From positions 62,001 to 126,000 of IMG/VR virus record IMGVR_UViG_3300028840_006257: DNA of 64,000 nt. The stretch is one strand, 5' to 3'. The position numbers and the translations under genes were made by a program. Source of the stretch: a virus. The first letter of the stretch is position 1; each line of letters begins with the position of its first letter. Below the pieces are notes generated by a model, which did not search any database, was not told the origin of the DNA, and saw nothing but the letters and a program-made list of their open reading frames with translations. Positions 7,784 to 16,500 of this stretch are shown here, piece by piece.

Positions 7784-7808
7784 CCTATCGGGCGCCCCTC
7801 GGTAGGAT
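7784..7808 (+). promoter_or_regulatory. Putative phage promoter, CCTAT-N12-GGTAGGAT
   Basis: CCTAT at 7784-7788, 12 nt, then GGTAGGAT at 7801-7808, located between the PP-loop gene and the next gene. It is the best-formed copy of the recurrent intergenic motif. The TAGGAT end resembles a bacterial -10 hexamer, although the left half is unlike a standard -35. The related copy at 20624 shares the word CCTATCGGGC and the CCCCTCGG that follows. Confidence 0.5.
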
Positions 7809-7830
7809 CTTGATCAGGAGGCCCCGCGCT

Positions 7831-8289
7831 GTGACCCTCGAGGAACGCGTCCGCGCCGTCAAGGCGAAGTTTGAAGAAGCGGCCGACGAGCTGCTCGCAC
7901 TCGTCTCCGAGAGTCCGAGCCAGGTCTCGGACATCATGCGGATCGCGCGGCCGAGCACGGAGGACGGGCCCTCCTTCTCGGTCAGCAGCGAGCTCGTGGA
8001 GCGGCTGCAAGTGGAGGGCCACCCTCCCAGCGAGGACCGTCTCTCGCTTCCGTGGGAGGGTCGCTTTCTCCAGGTCTCGTCTCGCAGCGTCCGACACGAG
8101 AAGGAGCCCGTAGACGTCCTCATCCCGGAGGGAGAGGTCTTCGTCCTGGTCAACGTCTGGCCCGAGAACCCGGCGCGCACCCAGGCGTTTCGCGAGCTGA
8201 ACGCGGGAGCCGGGGGGCCCGAGGAGATTCAGCGGCGTCTGGCCGAGATCAGCGAGGCTGAAGAGGCTGGTCCATGTACTACTTCCTGA
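7831..8289 (+). CDS. Hypothetical neck-region protein
   Basis: A 152-residue protein. An in-frame TTG at 7810 exists, but GTG 7831 is preferred because AGGAGG (7817-7822) sits about 8 nt upstream. The N-terminal 35 residues are helical; a beta-rich middle follows (PSFSVSSELVERLQVEG, RFLQVSSRSVRHE, VDVLIPEGEVFVLVNVWP); the C-terminus is a short helix. No family recognised. It overlaps the next gene by 16 nt, which suggests translational coupling with the terminator-like protein. It is probably a small virion or assembly protein. Confidence 0.55.
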   Translation: MTLEERVRAVKAKFEEAADELLALVSESPSQVSDIMRIARPSTEDGPSFSVSSELVERLQVEGHPPSEDRLSLPWEGRFLQVSSRSVRHEKEPVDVLIPEGEVFVLVNVWPENPARTQAFRELNAGAGGPEEIQRRLAEISEAEEAGPCTTS

Positions 8290-9533
8290 CGGGTCAGCTC
8301 CAGCGCAAGTTCATCCACGAGCTTCGGCGCTACTGGCGGTACCACCCCAAGTACTCGGACATCGTCGAGCACATTCAGGGGAAGTACTCGCACCGGGAGC
8401 GGCCGCAGTACGGCATCGTCCTGAAGAACAGTTCGGGCAACCAGGTTCAGCTGGCGGCGGACAACTTCCAGGGGTACGTCCACTCCTACGTCTACCTGGC
8501 GCACGTGGAGGGGAGACCGAACCTGTCCGTGGAGTGGGTGCGCGAGGACATGATCGCCATCCAGGACAACGGCGGCATGTTCCCGTCGCCTCCCGGCATC
8601 TACTACCTCGACTTCTGCGACGCGAACGGGAACCCCACGGACGAGACGTTCTACGTCGACCCGCTCCTCGACGTGATCGACGAGACCGTCCTCAAGATCA
8701 ACGACACCCAGTACCAGCTCGAGGAGGGCAAGTTCCTCGCCGGAACGCTCAGACTCTACCGGATGCCGGGCAACATCAGGCTCTACGACGGCACGAACTA
8801 CACGGCCGTCCCGGAGACGGGTGTCGTCACGCTGATCGACACCCTGACCGACGACGAGTTCCTCTCGGCCGACTACCGCTGTCCCGCCGAGAGCACGGGA
8901 CCATGGGTCGTGCGGGAGGAGTACGCCCTGCGCGAGCCCATCCCGGGCTGCGTCCTGGCCTTCGGACGCCGCGTCACTCCCGGCGACCGGCTCGCCGTGG
9001 TCGTCCAGCAGAGGCGCACCATCGCCGCCCTCGAGTACGGGGGGCGCTGGGACCTCTCGCTCGACGTGGACGTCATCGCCCGGGACCCGGACTCGCAACG
9101 TGAAATTCTCGATCAGACCTCCCTGTACCTCTGGTCTACGGCGCGGCCGAGGCTCTCGAGCCAGGGCATCGAGATCTCGGCCGTGACCATGGGAGGCGAG
9201 ACCGAGGAGACCTACGATGACGTGGCGGACGACTGGTTCTACAATGCCAGCTTCAGCATCCAGGTCCAGACCGACTGGATGATCCACGTTCCGCTCGGCA
9301 TCTGCATCCGGGCCATCGAGCCCGGCAGCGGGGAGGCCATCGTGCCCGGAACTGCTCCCCTCGTGGCCCCGTTCGTCGAGCAGATCGCGGGCCTAACGGA
9401 CGAGCAGATCGCCCAGATCCAGGCCAACTTCCGCAAGATGGCCGACCTCGGATTGCGGGCTCCATGGGATCCGTGGTTCGTGGGCAAGGAGGGCCACCCG
9501 GGCGTCTACGGCACGGGTCCGATGCTCCGTTAA
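8274..9533 (+). CDS. Virion structural protein, tail terminator/neck-like
   Basis: A 419-residue protein. The N-terminus is a helix rich in Tyr/Arg (FIHELRRYWRYHPKY) followed by beta strands. A central domain has short beta segments with DxxxDE words. The C-terminal third (SLDVDVIARDPDSQREILDQTSLYLW ... EISAVTMGG, given in part) has the pattern of terminator-type virion proteins, in which a helix named by 'LDQTSLYLW' packs on a beta sheet. Its position just before the sheath and after connector-like genes supports a neck or tail-terminator role. This is an inference from architecture and context; I cannot name a specific family. Confidence 0.5.
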   Translation: MYYFLTGQLQRKFIHELRRYWRYHPKYSDIVEHIQGKYSHRERPQYGIVLKNSSGNQVQLAADNFQGYVHSYVYLAHVEGRPNLSVEWVREDMIAIQDNGGMFPSPPGIYYLDFCDANGNPTDETFYVDPLLDVIDETVLKINDTQYQLEEGKFLAGTLRLYRMPGNIRLYDGTNYTAVPETGVVTLIDTLTDDEFLSADYRCPAESTGPWVVREEYALREPIPGCVLAFGRRVTPGDRLAVVVQQRRTIAALEYGGRWDLSLDVDVIARDPDSQREILDQTSLYLWSTARPRLSSQGIEISAVTMGGETEETYDDVADDWFYNASFSIQVQTDWMIHVPLGICIRAIEPGSGEAIVPGTAPLVAPFVEQIAGLTDEQIAQIQANFRKMADLGLRAPWDPWFVGKEGHPGVYGTGPMLR

Positions 9534-9537
9534 TGGG

Positions 9538-9560
9538 CCTATGTAGGTCCCGATATAGAC
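9538..9560 (+). promoter_or_regulatory. Putative phage promoter, CCTAT-N12-ATAGAC
   Basis: CCTAT at 9538-9542, 12 nt, then ATAGAC at 9555-9560, filling most of the 40-bp gap before the FmdB-like gene. It is a copy of the motif at 7784, 53986 and 60177, with the TAG displaced by one base. The gap also contains CGATATAG, a second possible -10-like word. Confidence 0.4.
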
Positions 9561-9573
9561 GGAGCACGCGCGC

Positions 9574-10080
9574 TTGCCGATTTTCCAGTATCAGTGCCCG
9601 AGCTGCGCCCTGCGGTTCGGATCCATGCAGCCTCGGGAGGGGGTGCGCGACTCCCTTCCCTGCAGGCGCTGCGGCAGACCTGCGACTCGGCAGCTCAGCG
9701 CGTCGAAGTTCAAGTTCGGCCACCGACCCGACGGGCCTCGCCCCCAGAACACGGGCGCGAGCTCGGTCGACCACGACGTGGACGTGATCATCGGCCGGAG
9801 CGCGAAGCAGAACCTCCGCGAGTTCCAGAAACGCCAGGACCACAAGCGTCGCGTGATCGCCGCCAACGGCACCGCGGGCGACAACCTCAGTCGGCTCGAC
9901 GACGGCGACTACTTCGTCATGACCGAGCAGCAGAGGATCGCGGCGAAGAAGGCGCGCCTCTACAACCAGGAGGCGATGAGACGGATCGTCGAGTACCGAA
10001 AGGAGCGACGCGCGTACGGCGGCCAGCCCGAACGCGTCCTCACCAGCGTCCACGAGATTCCCGACGAGGCTGCTTCCTGA
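9574..10080 (+). CDS. FmdB-type zinc-ribbon protein
   Basis: A 168-residue protein with a TTG start. The first 45 residues form a zinc ribbon of the FmdB/CxxC_CxxC_SSSS type: IFQYQCPSC (Cys9, Cys12), then CRRCGRPATRQLS (Cys30, Cys33). The remainder is basic and helical, with a run of charged residues (EQQRIAAKKARLYNQEAMRR) likely to be a long helix. FmdB ribbons are often called putative regulators, but homologues in phage structural clusters are common and the role is unclear. Placed immediately upstream of the tail sheath leader, it may be an assembly factor or a regulator of the tail operon. Its stop codon lies in the loop of a GCTTCC/GGAAGC hairpin (10072-10086). Confidence 0.65.
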   Translation: MPIFQYQCPSCALRFGSMQPREGVRDSLPCRRCGRPATRQLSASKFKFGHRPDGPRPQNTGASSVDHDVDVIIGRSAKQNLREFQKRQDHKRRVIAANGTAGDNLSRLDDGDYFVMTEQQRIAAKKARLYNQEAMRRIVEYRKERRAYGGQPERVLTSVHEIPDEAAS

Positions 10081-10516
10081 GGAAGCGGTCGCGAACCCCG
10101 GCCTCCCTCGGGAGGACCCAGACGAACAGACAGACGGATCAGATGGAGACGAATCCCGCCTAGCGGACGAGACAGACTCCCCTCCCTCGGGAGGCGGTCA
10201 GACGGAAACCGACGGAACGAATGCGGACCTGAACGCGATGTGAATGTCAGCCCGCGCTGAGCGGGCAAACCGCGACTGCAACCAGGGCCTCGAGCTCCAC
10301 AGGAGTTGTGCGCCCTGAAGGCTCGGAGAGGCTACCTCTCGTTGACTCTTTCCATTCAGACATCCCCTGCGACCTGGCAGGGCGCCGCTGATCGCGGCAT
10401 CGGACTCGTGATGGCTCGAGCCCGACGTTCGGTGACGAGCGGGCGAGCCGTCCGTACAGGTTCCACGTTCACCAGAGACAACCGGGTTCCGCAGGAGCCC
10501 GCAAGGGGTTGAAACC
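10081..10516 (+). promoter_or_regulatory. 436-bp structured non-coding leader upstream of the tail sheath
   Basis: This is the longest non-coding stretch of the window. It holds several predicted hairpins: GCTTCC/GGAAGC around the upstream stop (10072-10086), CCTCCC/GGGAGG twice (10102-10115 and 10181-10194), GCCCGC/GCGGGC (10250-10266), GAGAGG/CCTCTC (10326-10340) and GCCGC/GCGGC (10384-10398). None has a clear U-tract, so none is a standard terminator. No CCTAT-N12-GGTAG promoter motif is present. A 68-codon frame (TTG 10306 to 10512) crosses it but has no convincing ribosome site. The second CCTCCC hairpin and the words after it recur upstream of the tail chaperone gene. A long mRNA leader controlling the very abundant sheath is the most likely role. 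Confidence 0.55.
10181..10266 (+). promoter_or_regulatory. Shared leader element, copy 1 (CTCCCTCGGGAG box)
   Basis: CTCCCTCGGGAG, then CGGTCAGA (10195-10202), ATGTGAAT (10239-10246) and GCGCTGAGCG. The same words in the same order (CTCCCTCGGGAG, CGGTCAGA, ATGTGAAT, GCGCTGTG) occur at 22299-22365 upstream of the tail assembly chaperone. The hairpin CCTCC-CTCG-GGAGG has a tetraloop. Conservation between two otherwise unrelated gaps implies function, possibly protein binding to RNA or a promoter of another class. Confidence 0.5.
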
Positions 10517-13500
10517 ATGGCAAATTTCCCTGGGACCATCTACGCGCCTCCTGGCGTCTACACCCGCACCAGGTTCCAGAGCCCCGTCTCTGGCGTCCTG
10601 GCGGGCGTTCGCATCCCCGTCTTCATCGGCACCGGCAACGAGCTGCTTCAGCAGCAGGACCTCGAGGTCATTCGTGGCTCTAGCAGCTCGGTCGATCAGC
10701 AGGTCCCGCAGGAGGACGAGACCGGTCGTGCCGTCGTGAGCATCTCCGATACGGGTCAGGTGACCCTCGGGGACTTCAACGGCGCGCGACAGCGCATCCA
10801 GGTCCGCAACTTCCCGATCACGAACGGAGACGGAAGCGGGACCACCGCCACGGACCCGAGTTCCATCCTCGTGACCATCAACGGCAGGCCCGACGTGGTC
10901 CTGAGCGTGGCTCGCGCCGACATCGGCGTCATCGAGATCAGCACGGCGCCCGACCTGAACGACGACGTGCGGGTGACGTACTTCTTCAAGCGGCACGACA
11001 CGCAGATGACGGACAACGTGTCGGACCAGGTGACTCCCGAGTCGGCCATCCTCGAGGGCGCCATCGGCAACCTCTTCGAGTTCACCTCGGACGACAACGT
11101 GTTCACCGTCACGGTGGACGACGACCAGAACCAGGTCGTGACGGCCACCTTCCCGACGGGGAGCGTCTCGGCCTCGACGGTCGTCTCGCTGATCAACGGC
11201 GCCGCGGCGGGAACGTCGCTCATCGCGTCGGAGTACACGAACAACTTCGGCCTCACGGCCGTTCGCCTCGTGGCGGACCGCAACCTCCTCATCGGGAGCG
11301 GTTCGGCCAACGTCGTCCTCGGCTTCACGCAGGGCCAGGCGACGAGCCGCAACAAGAACTTCGTGACGTTCAACGGTCCCATCGTGGACGGGACGAACGG
11401 GGGCATCACGACGACAGACACGTCCAAGGTCACGGTCCGCGTGAACGGGACCCAGGTCATCCCGACCGAGCTCGACGGACGCAACCGCACCGTGACGCTG
11501 CCCTTCGCGCCGGCCGCCGGCGATCTCGTCACGATTCAGTACTACTTCAACACGTGGCAGGACACCTTCGACTACCTGGCCAACATCAACGTGACGGAGG
11601 TCCTCCGCTGCGGGATCGTGCCGGGCAACAACGACTTCATCGAGCAGGCGGACTTCGTCCTGAAGGACGACCTGATCGTGTGGGGGAGCGCTTTCCTGGT
11701 GAGCGCCGGCGTGACGAGCGTCGGGGCCCCGGCCTTCGGGCCGACGCAGATCAGCGGCCTTCTGGTCGACAACCGCTGGTTCCTGTCCGAGACGACCGTC
11801 GTCGTGGACGACACGGTCTCCCCGCCAGTCGAGAACCGTCGGCAGTTCCAGCTCCCGGCCCAACCCACGACGGGCAACGGCCGCGACACACCGCTCGGCC
11901 AGAACGTCTTCCTGTCCATCTCCAACCGGCGGGTGGACCTGCCGACCAACAACCCGAACCTCGTCAAGGCCTACTGGGGTTGGAGCGTGCAGGACGCCCT
12001 CCAGCGCGGTCCCGTGACTGTGACCGAGGTCAAGGGGTCGATCATCACCCTCGAGGAGTCCGTTCCCGTCGGAGCGGGCGTCTGGGCGACCTTCTGGTAC
12101 AACATCCTCGTCGACGAGGAGTACACGGTCCAGGTCGAGACCTCGGGACCGTCCGGCATCGGCACCTACTTCCTCTTCGACGGCGACGGAAACCCCGTCT
12201 ACACGCCGACCTTCGGGAGCAAGGGCCCCGCCATGACCGGGGTGACGATTTCGTTCCCCTCGGGCTCCGAGCTCACCCCCGACGTGCACTTCGAGGGCGG
12301 CACGAGTGGTCCCGTCGAGGAGACGGTGACGGTCCAGTTCGCGGACAAGGACGCCACCATCGCGAAGTTCACGGTCGGCGGCAGCGGTCCCTACGCGTTC
12401 GTCTCGGGCGAGTCCGACAGGGCCCGGTTCATGATCGACAGCAGCGCCCTCGCGGGCGGCACGGCCGGGATCGACCTGTCCGCGCCGCACGGCATCCAGG
12501 GACTCGGTTTCAGCGCGAGCCTCCTCGGAGAGGAGATCCAGTACGACGAGGATACCGGCACCACGACCTACGACGTCCTCGCGGGCATCAACGACGACGT
12601 GTCGATGTCCGTGGACGGCGTGGTCATCTCGGTGACGGTCCCGGCCCAGACCGGCGTGAACGCGGACGCCTACGTCGAGGCCATCAACGCCGAGGCGAAG
12701 CTGTCCGCGAACTCTCCGTACCTCGACGGCACCACCCGGTTCCTCGGGACCACGGTCGTGACCGCGGGCGAGTACGACAAGCTCGTGTTCAACTACACGG
12801 GCGTCACCAACCCCGCGACGGGCCCGGTGACCGCCGTCATCGCCCCGGGAACGTACGCCTCCCCGGCCTTCATGGCCGCGGCGGTGGACACGGCCCTGAA
12901 CACGGCCATCGCGGCCCTGCCGGCGGGGTATGCGGGCCTCGACATCGCCGTGACTGCGAACGCCGACGGACAGATGCGGTTCACCTACAAGGCGGCCGAC
13001 ACCGACCTGGGCACCTCCGCGAGCGGGACCGTCACCGAGGTGGGAGCCATCGTGGGAGACACGATCACCATCGACACGGTGACCTTGACCGGGGCTCTGA
13101 CGCAGGTTTCGGGCGGTCTCGACTTCGACACCGGGCAGGCTCGGGCGACTCTCGTGCCGACCGGCGTGGAACCCGGCGACAACTTCACGATCAACGCGGG
13201 GGGTGGCCCGATCACCATCACCGCGTTGGGCGCCCAGACCCCGGGTGGCCTGAACTTCGATGAGGGGGACCAGGCGACGGGCACTATCACCGTCTCGGGA
13301 CCAATTCCGAACGACACCGTCACGATCAACGGGATCACGCTGACGGCGCTCGGAGCTCAGACCCCGGGTGGCCTGAACTTCGACGAGGGCACGCGAGCCA
13401 CCGGCACCGCCACGCTCACCGGGGTCCAGTACGGCGACACGATCTCCATCGACACCACCGCGGTCGGGGGAGGTCCCGTCACTCTGACGGCTAGCAACAC

Positions 13501-16500
13501 GCTGACCCCGGGCGGCCTTGACTTCAACGTCGGCACGGCGGCGACGGGAAGCATTCAGCTCGTGGGCGTGCGGCCCGCGACCATCGCGCCGTTCCCGGTG
13601 ACCGCGGCCGACACCGTCACCATCGGCGGGAACGTCCTGACGGCGAACGAGGGGCCGCGCACGCCGGGCGCCGACGACTTCGACGCCGGGACCAGGGCGC
13701 TCGGGAGCGTCACGGTCGTCGTGGACGCGCTCCCGGCGACGGGCGTCCTGTACGGCGACACGATCACCGTCGGGGGCATCGCCCTCGTCGCGGACAACGT
13801 CACGACTCCGGGTGGCCTGAACTTCGACGCGGGCACCCAGGCGTTCGAGGTGCTGACCGTGCTCCTGGCTCCGGGCGTCCCGACGCCTCCCGCGGTCATC
13901 ACTATCGACGTGGGCGGCGCGGCGGGCGGACCGTTCCCGCTCATCCCGGCGGGCGGTCCGCGCACCCCGGGCGCGAACGACTACGACGAGACGCTCGGGA
14001 CCACGATGGCGATAGCGGCCGACATCGCGGCGGCGATCAACGATCCGCTCAACGTGTTCTCCGCGTTCATGAGCGCGGCCGTCGGGCCCGGTCCTTCGGA
14101 CGTGACGTTCACGTGGAACGTGCCCGGCGTGGTCGCCAACGGCATCGTGAACCTGACGGCCGATCCGATGCTCTCTCCGCTCGTCGGCTTCGCCGGCGGC
14201 GTTGGCACGGAGGTCACGACCGCGACGGCCCTCGTCACGGCGCTCAGCGATCCGCTGAACGGGCTCACGGGCCTCATCCAGGCGCACAACACCGGCGGCG
14301 TTTCCAACGTCGTGAACCTGCAGGCCCTCACCCCGGGCCTCGCGGGCAACTCGATCAGCCTCGTCTCCACGGCGCCGGCGCGGCTCGTGCCGTCGGCGGC
14401 GACCATGGCGGGCGGCGTAGGCGACGACCTCACGGCCGCAACCGACGTGCAGGCGGCGGTGAACGACGTCGCCAACTCGTTCGCCACGGCGGTGACGGCC
14501 CTCACGACCGGAGACACGGCGGCCCTCACGGCGGTCACGCCCGGAGCCGTGGGCAACCTCATCACGCTGACCACGACGGCGGCCGGGAGGTTCGTGCTGT
14601 CCGCCGGGACGCTCACGGGAGGGGTCGGCGACGACATCTCGGCGGCGACGAGCCTGGTCGCGGCAATCTCCGACGCGGGCAACGGACTCGTCGGCGGCGT
14701 CGTCGCGGACAACGCCTCGGGCACGACCAACGTCGTCACCATCGACTCGTACACGCCGGGACTGGTCGGTAACGGCGTCCTCCTGGCGGAGTCCACGGCC
14801 GGAGCTCGGATCGCGCTCTCGGGCGCCACGCTGCTCGGCGGCGTCGGCGACAACACGACGGTCGCGGCCTCCATCGCGGCGGCCATCAACGACGTCGGAA
14901 ACGGCATCGTGACCTCCGTGACGGCCCTCGCGGCCCTGGCCGTCGTCACGATGACGGCGGTGACGCCGGGCAACGCCGGAAATTTGATCGGTACCACGTC
15001 GTCAGACGCGACGCGCCTGCTCATGTCGGGCCTGACCCTCGCCGGGGGCTCGGGAACCGACCTCAGCGTCGCCACGAGCATCGTCGCGGCGATCAACGAC
15101 CCGGGCAACGGGCTCGCCGTGGACGTGATGGCCGACAACGCCAGCGGAACCTCGACCACGGTCACCGTGTGGGACCTGACTCCGGGCGTGCTCGGCAACA
15201 CGAACACCATCGCCTCGTCCACGGGCACGCGGCTCCCGGTCTCGGGCGCCAACTTCACGGGCGGCGACACGGTGGTGGGCGTGGGTTCGAACATCGTCAC
15301 CGCGATCAACGACGCGGCCAACGGCCTGAACGGAATCGTGACGGCCGACAACAGCGGGGGCACCTCGGCGGTCGTGGATGTCACGGCGGCCGTGCCGGGC
15401 CCGCAGGGGAACTTCATCGTGCTCGCCTCGAGCGACGCGGGGCGCCTCCCGGTCTCCGGCGCGACCCTCACGGGAGGTGCCGGCCTCGGCGGCGGCGTGT
15501 TCGAGTTCCTCGACGCGGCGACGGTCGCGGAGGACTTCGCGATTCTCGCGGGCCTCTCCACGGACGCGCTGCCCAGCCAGGAGCAGACCAAGGTCGTCGA
15601 CGGAGATCTCGTGCGCCGGTTCACGGCGTCGGGCAGCTCCGGGCGCCTGATCTACGACCGGCTCGTCGTCCGCAACCGCGTCGTGCCCGGCAGCGGGTCG
15701 CTCGCGGCCGAGTCTCAGGTCGACCAGACCCAGCTCGTCATCGAGGGCACGAACGCCGAGGACGAGACGGGCCTCCAGCCGAGGGCATTCGGATCGGCGG
15801 GGATCGAGGCGACGATCCGGTCCGCCTCCTTGTACGGGGAGGTGGGCTTCAAGGACGGTCAGGTGGCGTCGGGGACGTACGGGGACTCGCGCGACGGACA
15901 GCCCGCGGTGATGTTCTACGCCCAGGGTGGCATCAATCCCCAGAACAACGTGTTCAAGTTCAACATCGACGGGACGCCCGTGACGGTGGTGTTCACGGAC
16001 GGCGTCGGGGCCGCGATTCCCGCGGCCGGGAGCGCCAGCGTGCCTCTCGGTCCGGTCACGACGGCGAACACGGTCCTCGCCCAGATCCTCGCCGGGGCGG
16101 TCGGCGCCGGACTGCCAGCCTCGGTCGTGCTCCAGGAGGGCGCGGGCACCCGACTGCTGAGCGCCACCGCCACCACGGACTCCGCCGTCACGATAGGTGC
16201 CGGGAACGCGAACGACGTCCTCGGCTTCTCCGACGACGCCACGGCGGCCCGGACCCTGGTCGAGCCCGAGGTCACGGCCTCCGCGCTCATGATGCACCAC
16301 AGCGCGTCCCTCAACGACGCGCTCCTGGACTACCAGAACCCCGACGCGACGTACTTCGCAGAGCAGGCCCTCGCGGGCGTCGAGACCGACTCGAGCAACG
16401 CGCAGTTCCTCTTCATCGAGTCGCAGGCCAACAACATCGTGGGCCTCGGGGCCTCGTCCAACATTACGTTCCTCACCGCCACGAGTGACTCGTGGCTGCG

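Noticed and set aside
10250-10266. GCCCGC/GCGGGC hairpin as a rho-independent terminator
   Set aside because: No U-tract follows (AAACCGCG); it is more likely an element of the structured leader.
10181-10310. tRNA or CRISPR-like array in the non-coding leader
   Set aside because: No cloverleaf with an acceptor stem and T-loop, and repeat copies are only two with different spacing and non-uniform spacers.
10306-10512. 68-codon frame in the sheath leader
   Set aside because: TTG start with no properly spaced ribosome site, region dominated by hairpins, and no recognisable protein features. Kept as a possibility only.
10469-14287. Long open frame on the minus strand (more than 1,200 codons) opposite the sheath gene
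   Set aside because: High GC3 on the + strand leaves few stops in antisense frames; the translation is Arg/Asp/Glu-rich with no recognisable domain, and similar shadows lie opposite many genes.
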